Positions 41,465-50,935 of a DNA stretch of 64,000 bases are shown here, piece after piece (the first letter of the stretch is position 1; the number at the start of each line of letters is the position of its first letter). The notes under the pieces were generated by a model. That model had not been told where the DNA came from, made no database searches, and was given only the letters and a program-made list of their open reading frames with translations. This stretch comes from Bacteroidales bacterium. Its GTDB lineage: Bacteria; Bacteroidota; Bacteroidia; Bacteroidales; WCHB1-69. The translations under genes were made by a program, and so were the position numbers. The stretch lies in assembly GCA_017649855.1 (NCBI GenBank), contig JAGCGA010000029.1, positions 1 to 64,000 of the forward strand. The letters are read 5' to 3'.

Positions 41465-42214
41465 ATGGGTCAGAAAGTAAATCCGGTAGGCATTCGCCTG
41501 GGTATTGTCAGAGGTTGGGATTCTAATTGGTATGGCGGCAAAAATTTCGCCAGTAAGATTGTCGAGGACGACAAAATTAGAAGATATCTCAACGCCAAGT
41601 TTTCCAAAGCCGGTATCTCCAAAATTTACATTGAAAGAACACTGAAGGTAGTCACCGTGACTATCAGCACCGCCCGTCCGGGCCTTATCATTGGTCAAAA
41701 AGGTTCCGAGGTGGACAAATTGAGAGAAGAGTTGAAAGTCCTCACGGGCAAAGAGATTCAGATCAACATTGTGGAAGTGAAGCGTCCGGACCTGGATGCT
41801 CAGTTAGTGGCGCAGAACATTGCCCGTCAGATCGAGGGTCGTGTAGCCTACAAGAAGGCCATCAAGACTGCCATTTCCTCCACGATGCGTGCGCAGGCAC
41901 AGGGCATCAAGATCACGGCTTCCGGTCGTTTGGGCGGAGCTGAAATGGCCCGTGTCGAGCATTTCAAAGAGGGTCGTATTCCGTTGCACACCTTGAGAGC
42001 GGACATCGACTACGCTTTGGTAGAGGCACACACCACCTATGGTTGCATTGGCGTGAAGGTATGGATCTGCCGCGAGATCGTGTATGGCAAGAGAGATCTC
42101 TTCGCCATCCAGGAAGCTGGCAAGGACACCAAGGCTCCTCAAAGACGTATGTTCAGAGGTGGCAACCGCAAAGGCGGCAATGCTCCCCGTAACAACAACA
42201 GAAACAATAATTAA
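41465..42214 (+). CDS. rpsC: Ribosomal protein uS3
   Basis: The 249-residue protein begins [20 protein letters not shown], with the KH domain motif [14 protein letters not shown] and the C-terminal S3 domain ([25 protein letters not shown]). A basic, Asn-rich tail (RNNNRNNN) extends the C-terminus. It sits on the 30S mRNA entry channel. Confidence 0.97.
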   Translation: MGQKVNPVGIRLGIVRGWDSNWYGGKNFASKIVEDDKIRRYLNAKFSKAGISKIYIERTLKVVTVTISTARPGLIIGQKGSEVDKLREELKVLTGKEIQINIVEVKRPDLDAQLVAQNIARQIEGRVAYKKAIKTAISSTMRAQAQGIKITASGRLGGAEMARVEHFKEGRIPLHTLRADIDYALVEAHTTYGCIGVKVWICREIVYGKRDLFAIQEAGKDTKAPQRRMFRGGNRKGGNAPRNNNRNNN

Positions 42215-42273
42215 TACCGACGCCAAGATGCCGGTTATAAAATAATAAGTACAAATACTAAATAGTAAAAGCA

Positions 42274-42699
42274 ATGTTACAACCGAAAAAAACCAAATAC
42301 AGAAGGCCGCAGAAGGGCAGAATGAAATCCATCACCAAGCGTGGTGCGGAGATTTCATTCGGCTCATTCGCCATCAAGACGCTGGATCAATGCTGGATCA
42401 GCGCCCGCCAAATAGAAGCAGCCCGTCAGGCCATCACTCGTGAGATGAAGCGTGAGGGTCAGCTTTGGATTCGCATATTCCCCGATCGTCCCGTGACCGC
42501 CAAGGGTTTGGGTGTTCGTATGGGTAAAGGTAAAGGTACTCCCGAGTCTTGGGCCGCACGCGTCAGCCCAGGCCGTATCCTATTTGAAGCCGACGGCATT
42601 CCATTGGAAGTCGCCCGTGAAGCTATGCGCCTCGGTGCACAGAAACTGCCCGTGCACACCAAGTTTATTGTCAGAAGAGATTATTCAGCAGAAATTTAA
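42274..42699 (+). CDS. rplP: Ribosomal protein uL16
   Basis: 141 residues, with the L16 signatures [37 protein letters not shown] and [15 protein letters not shown]. Part of the 50S central protuberance/A-site region. Spacing to rpsC is 59 bp, to rpmC 5 bp. Confidence 0.97.
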   Translation: MLQPKKTKYRRPQKGRMKSITKRGAEISFGSFAIKTLDQCWISARQIEAARQAITREMKREGQLWIRIFPDRPVTAKGLGVRMGKGKGTPESWAARVSPGRILFEADGIPLEVAREAMRLGAQKLPVHTKFIVRRDYSAEI

Positions 42700-42704
42700 G
42701 CGTT

Positions 42705-42905
42705 ATGAAACAGTCAGTTATTAGAGAACTTACCACGGCCGAAGTGAAAGAGAGACTGGCCGTCGAAAAAGATAACTTGGTGAAGATGAGACTCAATCAC
42801 GCCATTTCTCCCCTGGAGAACCCCCATGTGATCAGAGACCAACGCAGAACAATCGCCAGATTGCACACCGAGTTGCGTCAACGTGAATTAAATGAAAATA
42901 AATAA
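42705..42905 (+). CDS. rpmC: Ribosomal protein uL29
   Basis: A 66-residue helical protein with VIRELTTAEVKERLAVEKDN and the conserved NPHVIRDQRRTIARLHTEL segment. Located at the exit tunnel. Between rplP and rpsQ as in all bacteria. Confidence 0.95.
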   Translation: MKQSVIRELTTAEVKERLAVEKDNLVKMRLNHAISPLENPHVIRDQRRTIARLHTELRQRELNENK

Positions 42906-42917
42906 CATCACCGAATT

Positions 42918-43172
42918 ATGGAAAGAAATACTAGAAAAGTGAGAGAAGGTGTCGTTGTAAGCGACAAAATGGATAAGTCTATCGTAATCAAGGTGGAGCG
43001 TAAGATGAAGCACCCGATCTACGGCAAGTTTCTGAAACGTTCTACCAAGTTTATGGCTCACGATGAGAAGAATGAGTGCCATATTGGTGATAGAGTTAGA
43101 ATTATGGAAACCAGACCTTTGTCCAAGAACAAATGCTGGCGTTTAGTAGAAATCTTAGAAAGAGCTAAATAA
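42918..43172 (+). CDS. rpsQ: Ribosomal protein uS17
   Basis: The 84-residue OB-fold protein shows [39 protein letters not shown] and the [14 protein letters not shown] end. It binds 16S rRNA early in 30S assembly. Confidence 0.96.
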   Translation: MERNTRKVREGVVVSDKMDKSIVIKVERKMKHPIYGKFLKRSTKFMAHDEKNECHIGDRVRIMETRPLSKNKCWRLVEILERAK

Positions 43173-43174
43173 TT

Positions 43175-43543
43175 ATGATACAACAAGAATCAAGATTAGC
43201 AGTTGCAGATAATAGCGGTGCAAAGGAAGTCCTCTGTATCCGCGTTTTGGGTGGCACCAAGAAACGCTATGCCAGCGTGGGCGACAAGATCGTCGTTGCC
43301 ATTAAGAGCGCCATCCCCTCCGGTCAGGTCAAGGCCGGTACCGTCTCCAAGGCCGTTGTGGTCCGCACCAAAAGACACGTCCGCAGAAGCGATGGTTCCT
43401 ATATCCGCTTCGATGACAACGCAGTCGTGCTGCTGACCGCCAACGACGAGTTGCGCGGCACCCGTATCTTCGGACCTGTGGCTCGTGAATTGCGTGAAAA
43501 ACAATTTATGAAGATCGTGTCTTTGGCACCGGAAGTATTGTAA
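43175..43543 (+). CDS. rplN: Ribosomal protein uL14
   Basis: The 122-residue protein has [20 protein letters not shown], the basic [20 protein letters not shown] and [20 protein letters not shown], all canonical L14. It lies at the subunit interface. Confidence 0.97.
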   Translation: MIQQESRLAVADNSGAKEVLCIRVLGGTKKRYASVGDKIVVAIKSAIPSGQVKAGTVSKAVVVRTKRHVRRSDGSYIRFDDNAVVLLTANDELRGTRIFGPVARELREKQFMKIVSLAPEVL

Positions 43544-43610
43544 TGGTTATTCATCAATAAAGATACAATTGACAAAGACCAATTGGTAAACATTAAAAAA
43601 AATTAGAACA

Positions 43611-43931
43611 ATGAAGTTGAAAATTAAGAAAGGCGACATCGTCAGAATCATTGCCGGAGATGACAAGGGTAAAGATCATCAGGGCAAGGTCCTCGAGGTG
43701 TATCCGAAAGAGAACAAAGCCATCGTGGAAGGTTTCAATTTGATTTCAAAGGCTACGAAACCCAATGCCAAGAACCCCAACGGCGGCATCATCAAGAAAG
43801 AAGCTCCCATCCACATTTCAAATCTGATGCTCGTGGACGCTAAAGGAAACGCTACCCGCGTGGGAAGACGTTTGAACGACAAAGGTAAATTAGTTAGATA
43901 TTCTAAAAAATCTGGAGAGGAGATCAAATAA
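43611..43931 (+). CDS. rplX: Ribosomal protein uL24
   Basis: The 106-residue protein has the KOW motif [20 protein letters not shown] and [16 protein letters not shown]. The stop and the rplE start overlap as TAATG. A 67-bp gap to rplN contains no other feature. Confidence 0.96.
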   Translation: MKLKIKKGDIVRIIAGDDKGKDHQGKVLEVYPKENKAIVEGFNLISKATKPNAKNPNGGIIKKEAPIHISNLMLVDAKGNATRVGRRLNDKGKLVRYSKKSGEEIK

Positions 43932-44485
43932 TGTACACACCTAGATACAAAGAGAAATATTTTAATGAGGTGCTTCCCGCCCTCAAGGAACAGTTCGGTT
44001 TCAAATCCGTTATGCGTGTTCCCCGCATCACCAAGATTTGCCTCAACCAAGGTCTGGGCAAATTCGGTATTGCTGACAAGAAAATCATTGACGCCGGTGT
44101 GCAGGAAATGACCATGATCGCTGGTCAGAAGGCTGTTCCCACCAAGTCCAAGAAGGATATCTCCAACTTCAAGTTGAGAAAAGGTATGCAGATTGGCGTG
44201 CGCGTGACCCTTCACGGCGACCGTATGTATGAATTCCTCGACCGTCTCGTGTCCGTCTCCATCCCCCGTATCCGCGACTTCCGTGGTATCAGCGACAAGG
44301 GTTTCGACGGCAGAGGTAACTACACCCTCGGTATTCCCGAGCAGATTATTTTCCCCGAAATCGATATCGACAAGGTTGCCAAAATAAACGGTATGGACAT
44401 CACCTTCGTGACGACCGCCCAAAATGATAAGGAGTGTTTAGCCTTGTTAAAAGAATTTGGTTTACCCTTTAAAAATCAGAAATAG
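43931..44485 (+). CDS. rplE: Ribosomal protein uL5
   Basis: The 184-residue protein has the L5 pattern [36 protein letters not shown] and [20 protein letters not shown]. It binds 5S rRNA. Translation is probably coupled to rplX. Confidence 0.97.
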   Translation: MYTPRYKEKYFNEVLPALKEQFGFKSVMRVPRITKICLNQGLGKFGIADKKIIDAGVQEMTMIAGQKAVPTKSKKDISNFKLRKGMQIGVRVTLHGDRMYEFLDRLVSVSIPRIRDFRGISDKGFDGRGNYTLGIPEQIIFPEIDIDKVAKINGMDITFVTTAQNDKECLALLKEFGLPFKNQK

Positions 44486-44491
44486 TTTATT

Positions 44492-44791
44492 ATGGCAAAA
44501 GAATCTTTAAAAGCTAGAGAAGTTAAAAGAGCAAAACTGGTTGCTAAATATAGCGCAAAACGCGCAGAACTGAAGAAGATCATGAACGGCTCCGATTATG
44601 ATGCTAAAAGAGCTGCCGATATCGCCCTTCAGAAATTACCTCCCAACTCCAATCCTATCCGTTTGCACAACCGCTGCAAGCTGACCGGCCGTCCGAAAGG
44701 CTATATCCGCCAATTCGGTCTCTCCCGTATCAACTTCCGCGAGATGGCAATGAAGGGCCTCATCCCCGGTGTAAAGAAAGCTAGTTGGTAA
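44492..44791 (+). CDS. rpsN: Ribosomal protein uS14 (zinc-independent form)
   Basis: The 99-residue protein is the long, zinc-free type: only one cysteine ([20 protein letters not shown]) instead of a CxxC pair, with the extra N-terminal helix [20 protein letters not shown]. It sits in the 30S head. Confidence 0.95.
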   Translation: MAKESLKAREVKRAKLVAKYSAKRAELKKIMNGSDYDAKRAADIALQKLPPNSNPIRLHNRCKLTGRPKGYIRQFGLSRINFREMAMKGLIPGVKKASW

Positions 44792-44818
44792 TTATTCACT
44801 TAAAGAGAAAATAAGATT

Positions 44819-45217
44819 ATGAATACCGATCCAATATCAGATTATTTGACTCGTTTGAGAAACGCTATCCGCGCTAATCATAAGGTGGTGGAGATTCCCG
44901 CCTCCAACGAGAAGAGAGCTATCACCAAGATACTCTTCGAAAAAGGTTATATTTTGAACTATAAATTTGAGGATGACGTACACCCGAAGATGATCAAGAT
45001 CGCTTTGAAGTACCATCCGACCACCAAACAATCCGCTATCAGCACCTTGGAGCGCGCCAGCCGTCCCGGTCTGCGTAAGTATGTCGGCGTGAAGGAAATG
45101 CCCTCCGTGCTCAACGGCCTCGGCATCGCCATCATCTCCACATCCCACGGCATGATGACCGACAAGGAAGCTAAAGCCCAGAACGTAGGTGGTGAAGTTA
45201 TTTGTTACATCAGCTAA
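44819..45217 (+). CDS. rpsH: Ribosomal protein uS8
   Basis: 132 residues beginning MNTDPISDYLTRLRNAIRA, with SRPGLRKYVGVKEMPSVLNG and the C-terminal GIAIISTSHGMMTDKEA. It is a central-domain 16S rRNA binder and, in other bacteria, an operon repressor. Confidence 0.96.
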   Translation: MNTDPISDYLTRLRNAIRANHKVVEIPASNEKRAITKILFEKGYILNYKFEDDVHPKMIKIALKYHPTTKQSAISTLERASRPGLRKYVGVKEMPSVLNGLGIAIISTSHGMMTDKEAKAQNVGGEVICYIS

Positions 45218-45218
45218 T

Positions 45219-45224
45219 AGGAGG
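45219..45224 (+). promoter_or_regulatory. Strong Shine-Dalgarno sequence before rplF
   Basis: AGGAGG lies 7 bases before the ATG at 45232. Most genes in this window lack such a site, as is usual in Bacteroidota, so it marks this start clearly and excludes the in-frame TTG/ATG-like upstream reading from 45202. Confidence 0.7.
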
Positions 45225-45231
45225 AACCGTT

Positions 45232-45792
45232 ATGTCAAGAATAGGAAAATTGCAAATCGCTATCCCCTCTGGGGTTGAAATCAAAAGAGACGAGAAGTCT
45301 AACATCGTCACGGTGAAGGGTCCCAAGGGCGAACTGACCCAATATGTGGATCCCCGCATCTCCATGAACATTGAAGACGGTCACCTCCATCTTACCCGTC
45401 CTTCCGACAACAAGCGCGACAAGGCTATGCACGGTCTCTACCGCGCCCTGCTGAACAACATGGTGACGGGCGTTTCCCAAGGTTTCCAGAAGAAGCTGGA
45501 AGTCATCGGCGTCGGCTACAAGGCTGAAGCCAAAGGCGACCACCAACTGGATCTCGGCCTCGGTTACTCCCACAACATCCTGTTCGATTTCCCGAAGGAG
45601 ATCACGGTTCAAACCATCAACGAGAAAGGTAAGAACCCGATCATCATCCTGAGCTGCATCGACAAACAGTTGCTCGGCCAGGTGGCCACCAAGGTACGCT
45701 CTTACAGAAAACCGGAACCCTACAAAGGCAAAGGTATCCGCTTCGAAGGAGAGTATGTTAGAAAGAAAGCTGGTAAATCAGCAGAAAAATAA
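45232..45792 (+). CDS. rplF: Ribosomal protein uL6
   Basis: With ATG at 45232 the protein has 186 residues: SRIGKLQIAIPSGVEIKRDE, GVSQGFQKKLEVIGVGYKAE and RKPEPYKGKGIRFEGEYVRK, canonical L6. The start follows a perfect AGGAGG site. Confidence 0.96.
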   Translation: MSRIGKLQIAIPSGVEIKRDEKSNIVTVKGPKGELTQYVDPRISMNIEDGHLHLTRPSDNKRDKAMHGLYRALLNNMVTGVSQGFQKKLEVIGVGYKAEAKGDHQLDLGLGYSHNILFDFPKEITVQTINEKGKNPIIILSCIDKQLLGQVATKVRSYRKPEPYKGKGIRFEGEYVRKKAGKSAEK

Positions 45793-45810
45793 CCTTTTAA
45801 AATTGTTACT

Positions 45811-46167
45811 ATGGCTTACAAAAAAGAATATAGAAGAAAACGGATTAAGAATCGCATTCGTCGTATCGTCAGCGGTACGGCTGCGCGTCCGAGATTGTCA
45901 GTCTTCAGAAGCAACCGCGACATCTATGTGCAGTTGATTGATGATGTGGCAGGTGTGACGTTGGCTTCCGCCTCCTCCAAAATCGCCGGCATTGCCGACC
46001 AGAAAGTGACCAAATGCGAAAAGTCAGCCCTCGTTGGCAAGGAGATCGCCCAACGCGCTCTCGCCGCCGGTATCAATGAGGTGGTGTTCGACCGCAACGG
46101 TTATCTGTATCACGGTAGAGTTAAATCATTGGCAGACGCTGCCCGCGAAGGTGGTCTTAAATTTTAA
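45811..46167 (+). CDS. rplR: Ribosomal protein uL18
   Basis: 118 residues with [31 protein letters not shown] and [20 protein letters not shown]. Binds 5S rRNA with L5. Confidence 0.96.
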   Translation: MAYKKEYRRKRIKNRIRRIVSGTAARPRLSVFRSNRDIYVQLIDDVAGVTLASASSKIAGIADQKVTKCEKSALVGKEIAQRALAAGINEVVFDRNGYLYHGRVKSLADAAREGGLKF

Positions 46168-46178
46168 ACATTAGAAGT

Positions 46179-46697
46179 ATGGCAAACAATAATATCAAGA
46201 AAGTTAAAGCTACTGACATCGAGCTCAAAGAGAGAATGGTGGCAGTCAACAGAGTTGTCAAAGTGACCAAGGGTGGTCGTATCTTCAGCTTCGCAGCCAT
46301 TATGGTGGTGGGCAATGAGAACGGCATCGTGGGCTACGGCCTCGGTAAAGCTCGCGAAGTCTCCACGGCTATCGCCAAGGGTACCGAAGACGCCAAGAAG
46401 AACCTTATCCAAGTGCCGATCCTCAAGGGTACGATTCCTCACGCTCAAGAGGGTAAGTACAGCGGCGCTACCGTATTCATGAAACCTGCTGCTCCTGGTA
46501 CCGGTGTTATCGCCGGCGGTGCTATGCGTGCCGTCCTGGAGAGCGTGGGCGTGAAGAACGTGTTGGCCAAGTCCAAAGGCTCCTCCAACCCGCACAGCGT
46601 GGTGAAGGCTACCATCGACGCACTCTCCAAGATGCGCGATGCCTACACCGTGGCCCAAGTGCGTGGCGTCAGCCTCGACACCGTATTCAACGGTTAA
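46179..46697 (+). CDS. rpsE: Ribosomal protein uS5
   Basis: 172 residues with [20 protein letters not shown], the double-stranded RNA fold, [20 protein letters not shown] and [20 protein letters not shown]. It is the last gene of this operon, which stops before rpmD, rplO and secY; a terminator follows 26 bp later. Confidence 0.97.
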   Translation: MANNNIKKVKATDIELKERMVAVNRVVKVTKGGRIFSFAAIMVVGNENGIVGYGLGKAREVSTAIAKGTEDAKKNLIQVPILKGTIPHAQEGKYSGATVFMKPAAPGTGVIAGGAMRAVLESVGVKNVLAKSKGSSNPHSVVKATIDALSKMRDAYTVAQVRGVSLDTVFNG

Positions 46698-46722
46698 TCA
46701 TTTTTATTTCTTATAAATTTTG

Positions 46723-46758
46723 AACGGCTGTCCTGTCAGGGAGAGCCGTTTTTTTTTA
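46723..46758 (+). terminator. Rho-independent terminator after rpsE
   Basis: Stem AACGGCT/AGCCGTT with a loop containing CCTGTCAGG, followed by a run of T. It shows that the ribosomal operon really ends here. Confidence 0.85.
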
Positions 46759-46848
46759 GTTGAGAGTTAAAAGTTAAGAGTTAAGAGTTGTTGGGGGGGG
46801 GATGGACTGATTCCCCTCTTAGTTTCTTAATTTCTTAGTTTCTTAGTT
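46759..46848. repeat. Intergenic word-repeat array with a G9 tract
   Basis: GAGAGTTAAAAGTTAAGAG words, then a G9 run (46793-46801), then TTAGTTTCTTAATTTCTTAG. It leads into the second copy of the 48-bp unit. Confidence 0.7.
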
Positions 46849-46896
46849 TTTCATCGGGTTCATCATCCCATAGGGCACGGCGAGAACGAGCCCCCA
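46849..46896. repeat. 48-bp dispersed repeat, copy 2
   Basis: TTTCATCGGGTTCATCATCC ... GAACGAGCCCCCA, a near match to 16482-16529. It ends 8 bp before the stop codon of the MATE gene. Confidence 0.75.
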
Positions 46897-46904
46897 GCAG
46901 CCAT

Positions 46905-48308
46905 TCACCCCTTCAGCACCCCTTTTCGCAGATGATAGGCCAGCACTCCGCCCGTGACCAAGGCTGCCAGCAGGTCGGCGACCGCCTGGGAGAGCCAGAC
47001 GCCGTCGGTGTGGAGCCAGCACGGCAGCAGCAACAGGCAGGGCACCAGGAACAAGATCTGCCGCGTGGTGGACAGCAAGATGCTCACGCCGGCCTTGTTC
47101 ACCGACTGGAACAGGATGGAGGTCACCACCTGGAAGCCAGTGAAGATGAACATGGACACGTACAGCCGCAGTCCGCGGGCTGTGATCAGGGTGGTGCTCA
47201 GGTCATGGGTGAAGAACCCGGTGATGGTCTTGGGAAAGCACATGCAGAGGGCGAAGGTGATGACGGAGACGAAGGTGGCCCATTTGATGGCGAGGGTCAA
47301 GGCTTCCCGTACCCGGTCGATGCGGCCAGCTCCATAGTTGTAACCTGCGATGGGCTGCAAGCCGTTGGCCAGGCCGAAGATGACCATCACCATGAAGCCG
47401 ACGATGCTGTTGATGATGCCAAACGCGCCAATGGCCAAGTCGCCGCCCGCCACGGGCTTGCCATTGATGAGGATGCCCGTGAAGTCGAGGTCTCCGTGTG
47501 TCTTCAGCTGCATGTTGATGAGCATGATGACCACACAGGAGCAGAGGTGTATGAGGAAGGGAGAGAGTCCGATGGCGCATACCTCCTTGGTGATTTTCCA
47601 GTCGAAATGCAGGCATTCCCGGGTGAAGCGCACCTCCGTCTTGGGGTTGAGGAAGTGGGCCAGCACCCATATCAAGCCGCCCGTTTGGGCCAGTACGGTG
47701 GCCCAGGCCGCCCCCTTGATGCCCCAGTGGAATCCGAAGATGAACAGGAGGGCGAACAGGAGATTCAAGGCGACCGTCAGCAGGATGGAGAACATGGCTT
47801 TCCTGGGGTGCCCGGTGGCGCGCATCAGGTTGTTGAGCTCGTAGAAGAGGTTGGCGATGATGATGCCGTAGAGGATGATCTTCAGGAAGTTGCGGGCGTA
47901 GGGTAGGGTGTCCGGGCTGGCCTTGAAGAAGATGAGCAGAGGATCCAAGAATGTCAGGAAGAACACGGTGGACACAATGCTGATGATGAAAGTGAGTATC
48001 AGGCTGTTGCCCAATACGCGGCTGGCCTCCTGGGTGCGATGCTCCCCCAGACGGATGGAGGCGATGGAACTGCTGCCCGAGCCTATCAGGGAGCTGAAAG
48101 CGATGGACAGGTTCATGATGGGGAAGGTCAATGCCAGTCCGGAGATGGCCAGCGGTCCGACTCCTTGTCCGATGATAATGCGGTCGATGATGTTGTACAG
48201 CGAGTTGGCGGCCGTTGCCAGGGTGGCCGGGACTGCGTAGTTGCGGAACAGACGTCTGACAGATTGCTGCTCCAGAGCTAATGATGAGGTGTCGCTGTTG
48301 CTCTTCAT
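46905..48308 (-). CDS. MATE-family multidrug/sodium antiporter
   Basis: The 467-residue protein (ATG at 48308) has twelve membrane helices in two halves and MATE family patterns: YAVPATLATAANSLYNIIDR, IGQGVGPLAISGLALTFPIM, and GLANGLQPIAGYNYGAG in the second half. It would export cationic compounds using a sodium or proton gradient. The upstream in-frame TTG at 48320 is unlikely, because the TATTTTTG promoter overlaps it and leaves only a few bases before the ATG. It is divergent to recQ. Confidence 0.92.
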   Translation of the reverse strand: MKSNSDTSSLALEQQSVRRLFRNYAVPATLATAANSLYNIIDRIIIGQGVGPLAISGLALTFPIMNLSIAFSSLIGSGSSSIASIRLGEHRTQEASRVLGNSLILTFIISIVSTVFFLTFLDPLLIFFKASPDTLPYARNFLKIILYGIIIANLFYELNNLMRATGHPRKAMFSILLTVALNLLFALLFIFGFHWGIKGAAWATVLAQTGGLIWVLAHFLNPKTEVRFTRECLHFDWKITKEVCAIGLSPFLIHLCSCVVIMLINMQLKTHGDLDFTGILINGKPVAGGDLAIGAFGIINSIVGFMVMVIFGLANGLQPIAGYNYGAGRIDRVREALTLAIKWATFVSVITFALCMCFPKTITGFFTHDLSTTLITARGLRLYVSMFIFTGFQVVTSILFQSVNKAGVSILLSTTRQILFLVPCLLLLPCWLHTDGVWLSQAVADLLAALVTGGVLAYHLRKGVLKG

Positions 48309-48317
48309 AAGGGAGCG

Positions 48318-48325
48318 CAAAAATA
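48318..48325 (-). promoter_or_regulatory. -7 promoter element of the MATE gene
   Basis: Minus-strand TATTTTTG, 9 bases before the ATG at 48308, giving a leader of a few bases at most. Confidence 0.6.
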
Positions 48326-48360
48326 ATAAAAAACCTGTTTGGCTCTCCTCCCTTTTTTGC

Positions 48361-48368
48361 TATCTTTG
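48361..48368 (+). promoter_or_regulatory. -7 promoter element of recQ
   Basis: TATCTTTG, perfect consensus match, only 8 bases before the ATG at 48377, so the transcript should be nearly leaderless. Confidence 0.65.
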
Positions 48369-48376
48369 CCGTCGGA

Positions 48377-50269
48377 ATGAAGACAGAGAAATCCATATTG
48401 GTGCACGATATCCTGAAGCGGTACTGGGGATATCCCGAGTTCCGGCCGTTGCAGGAGGAGATCATCCTCTCGGTGTTGGACGGTCGCGACACGCTGGCCC
48501 TCTTGCCCACGGGTGGTGGCAAGTCGGTCTGTTTTCAGGTGCCGGCGCTCGCCCTCGGCGGGGTCTGTATTGTGGTCACCCCGCTGGTGTCGCTGATGAA
48601 AGACCAAGTGGCCCATCTGAAGGCCAACGGCATCAAGGCGGCCGCCATCTACTCGGGCCTGAGCCGCGAGGAGATCCTCTCTGTGATGAGCAACGCACTC
48701 TATGACCCCGATTTCCGCTTCCTGTACGTCTCCCCGGAGCGTCTGCGCACGGAGACCTTCCTGCTCAACCTGCCCAAGATCCCGGTCCGGATGATCGCGG
48801 TGGACGAGGCGCACTGCATCTCCCAGTGGGGTTACGACTTCCGGCCGCCCTATCTGCAGATCGCCGAGATCCGGCCTCTCTTCCCCGAGGTGCCCGTGCT
48901 CGCCCTCACGGCTACGGCCACCCCCGAGGTGGTCCGCGACATCCAGCAGAAACTCCGCTTCAAGGAGGAGAATGTCTTCCAGAAGAGTTTCAAGCGCGAC
49001 AACCTGACCTATTTTGTCGTCAAGGAGTCGGACAAGAACGGGCGCATGTTGCGCATCATGCAGCGCTATCCCGGCACGGGGGTCGTCTATGTGCGCAACC
49101 GTCGCAAGACCCAGGAGGTGGCCGAGTTCCTGCAGCAGAATGGCATCTCGGCTGACTATTATCATGCCGGTCTGGAGGCCCGTGAGCGCGATCGCAAGCA
49201 GGATGCCTGGATGACGGGCAAGACGCGCGTGATCGTGGCCACGAACGCCTTTGGCATGGGCATTGACAAGCCCGATGTGCGTTTTGTGGTCCACCTTGAC
49301 ATCCCCGACACGCTCGAAGCCTATTTCCAGGAGGCCGGTCGCGGCGGCCGAGACCTCAAGCCCTCTGTCGCGATCCTGCTCTATGACGAGTATGACCTCC
49401 GGCAGCTCCGGCGCAACTTCACCCTCTCCTTCCCCACGCTCGAGAAGGTGCGGGAGGTCTATGAGCACCTCTGTCAGCATTATAAGATCCCTATGGGGGA
49501 GGGCCAGAATCTGACCTATCCCTTCTCGCTCTCCCAGCATGCCCGGGAGCTGAAGATGGATGCTGCCCAGTACTACAATGCCCTGAAGTTTCTGGAGAAG
49601 ACGGGCTCGCTGGTGGTGTCGGAGCATCTGCGCGAGAGCTCCAAGATACACTTCAAGATGGATGGGGAGGAGCTGATGCGCTATTATCCGTTGCACCCGC
49701 AACTGGAGGAGTTCGTGAAGTTGCTGTTGCGATCCTACGCCGGTGTCTTCACCCAGTTTGTGAACATCCAGGAGGAGGTGCTGGCCCAGCGCTCGGGACT
49801 CACGGTCGCGCAGGTGGAGGAAATGCTGAAGACCCTTCACGCCGACAAGGTGCTCACCTATGAGCCGCAGAGCGAGATCCCTCTGATCATGTTCCTGGAA
49901 AACCGGGTCGAGGCCAAGCATCTCTTTTTCGACCCGAAAGACTACGACGACCGCAAGCAGCGGGCGCAGGAGCGTCTGGAAGCCGTCATCCAATATGTTA
50001 CCACCGACCATATCTGCCGTAGCCGTCAGCTGTTGAGCTACTTCGGGGAGACCAAGAGCACTCCCTGCGGCTCCTGCGATGTGTGCCTGGCGCGTAAGAA
50101 ACGGATGCGGCAGGAGCAGGAGGATGAGATCCGGAAGGAGATCATGGACCTCTACCAACAGGATGTAACCCTGCGCGAGATCCTGGACCGGCTGGCAGGG
50201 CGCTATGCCGAAGACGATCTGCTGGAGACCATGCGCCAGATGGTAGAGGATGGTGACCTGCTGCATTAA
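48377..50269 (+). CDS. recQ: ATP-dependent DNA helicase RecQ
   Basis: The 630-residue protein has the RecQ helicase core: LLPTGGGKSVCFQVPAL (motif I), VDEAHCISQWGYDFRP (motif II and aromatic loop), ALTATATP (III) and ATNAFGMGIDKPDVRFVVH with QEAGRGGRD (V, VI). A zinc-binding RQC region follows (HICRSRQLLSYFGE, CGSCDVC) and then a short helical end (LDRLAGRYAEDDLLETMRQM) in place of a clear HRDC domain. It unwinds 3'-5' in recombination and fork repair. Monocistronic, divergent from MATE. Confidence 0.95.
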   Translation: MKTEKSILVHDILKRYWGYPEFRPLQEEIILSVLDGRDTLALLPTGGGKSVCFQVPALALGGVCIVVTPLVSLMKDQVAHLKANGIKAAAIYSGLSREEILSVMSNALYDPDFRFLYVSPERLRTETFLLNLPKIPVRMIAVDEAHCISQWGYDFRPPYLQIAEIRPLFPEVPVLALTATATPEVVRDIQQKLRFKEENVFQKSFKRDNLTYFVVKESDKNGRMLRIMQRYPGTGVVYVRNRRKTQEVAEFLQQNGISADYYHAGLEARERDRKQDAWMTGKTRVIVATNAFGMGIDKPDVRFVVHLDIPDTLEAYFQEAGRGGRDLKPSVAILLYDEYDLRQLRRNFTLSFPTLEKVREVYEHLCQHYKIPMGEGQNLTYPFSLSQHARELKMDAAQYYNALKFLEKTGSLVVSEHLRESSKIHFKMDGEELMRYYPLHPQLEEFVKLLLRSYAGVFTQFVNIQEEVLAQRSGLTVAQVEEMLKTLHADKVLTYEPQSEIPLIMFLENRVEAKHLFFDPKDYDDRKQRAQERLEAVIQYVTTDHICRSRQLLSYFGETKSTPCGSCDVCLARKKRMRQEQEDEIRKEIMDLYQQDVTLREILDRLAGRYAEDDLLETMRQMVEDGDLLH

Positions 50270-50282
50270 CACGCCCCCCCCC

Positions 50283-50319
50283 TTAGCCAACAGCTAATAG
50301 CCAATGGCCAATGGCCAAC
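50283..50319. repeat. Intergenic word repeat (TTAGCCAACAGCTAATAGCC type)
   Basis: Follows a C9 run (50274-50282) right behind recQ; contains AGCTAATAGCCAATGGCCAA. Confidence 0.65.
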
Positions 50320-50416
50320 TTTTTTTCTTCCCCCCTGAAATATTCTCATGAAATTATGCGTCTATAGGGGTGTAAAATTAATCTCAATTAAGGGTTGCAT
50401 TTTTCATCGAAATGAT

Positions 50417-50424
50417 TATTTTTG
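50417..50424 (+). promoter_or_regulatory. -7 promoter element of the small secreted protein / T9SS type B genes
   Basis: TATTTTTG, perfect consensus match, 22 bp upstream of the ATG at 50447. Confidence 0.6.
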
Positions 50425-50446
50425 CACTTTCTAAAAATATTGTACT

Positions 50447-50899
50447 ATGAAAAGAGTTTTTATTTTGATTTGTGTGTTAAGCCTTTGTGTGGTAGGGTTT
50501 GGTCAGGCAAGAATGCAAAAGTCTGAGTTTGTGCTGAATCCGCGCATGCTGGAGACCTACACACAGGCCGAGATTGACCAACTGTATGCCAATGACTTTG
50601 CCCAGTTGTTCACCTTGAATTTCTATATGACCAACTATGCTTGTGTCGCCGCCAAACTGCCGGGCGACAATCACATAGAGATGCAGTCTCCTGACAAGTA
50701 TGCGCATCCGGGAGTGGTGACCAATGAGGAAGAGATCATCCGCACGGGCTTTATCAATCCGAACCTCTACGATTTCAAGCAGGATAATTTCAGACATACG
50801 GTGTATCCTTTGCGCACCAAAGGCTACTATGTCATCATCCCGCCGAAGAATCAGTATGATCGGGTGTTGCAGGCAAATCTGGAACAATATCTTTATTAA
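50447..50899 (+). CDS. Small secreted protein of unknown function
   Basis: The 150-residue protein has a signal peptide (1-19, VVGFGQ) and a conserved-looking mature part (FVLNPRMLETYTQAEIDQLY, LNFYMTNYACVAAKLPG, GYYVIIPPKNQYDRVLQANL) with a single cysteine. No sorting domain is present, so it is probably periplasmic. I do not recognise a named family. It lies 36 bp upstream of the first type B protein gene without a terminator, suggesting a shared transcript. Confidence 0.8.
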   Translation: MKRVFILICVLSLCVVGFGQARMQKSEFVLNPRMLETYTQAEIDQLYANDFAQLFTLNFYMTNYACVAAKLPGDNHIEMQSPDKYAHPGVVTNEEEIIRTGFINPNLYDFKQDNFRHTVYPLRTKGYYVIIPPKNQYDRVLQANLEQYLY

Positions 50900-50935
50900 T
50901 CAATCCTTAACCTAAAGAATTAATATTTTCCAAGT

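Noticed and set aside
48305..50290. A 661-codon open frame antisense to recQ
   Set aside because: It mirrors recQ along its whole length in a GC-rich gene, has no motif or signal, and recQ is fully convincing.
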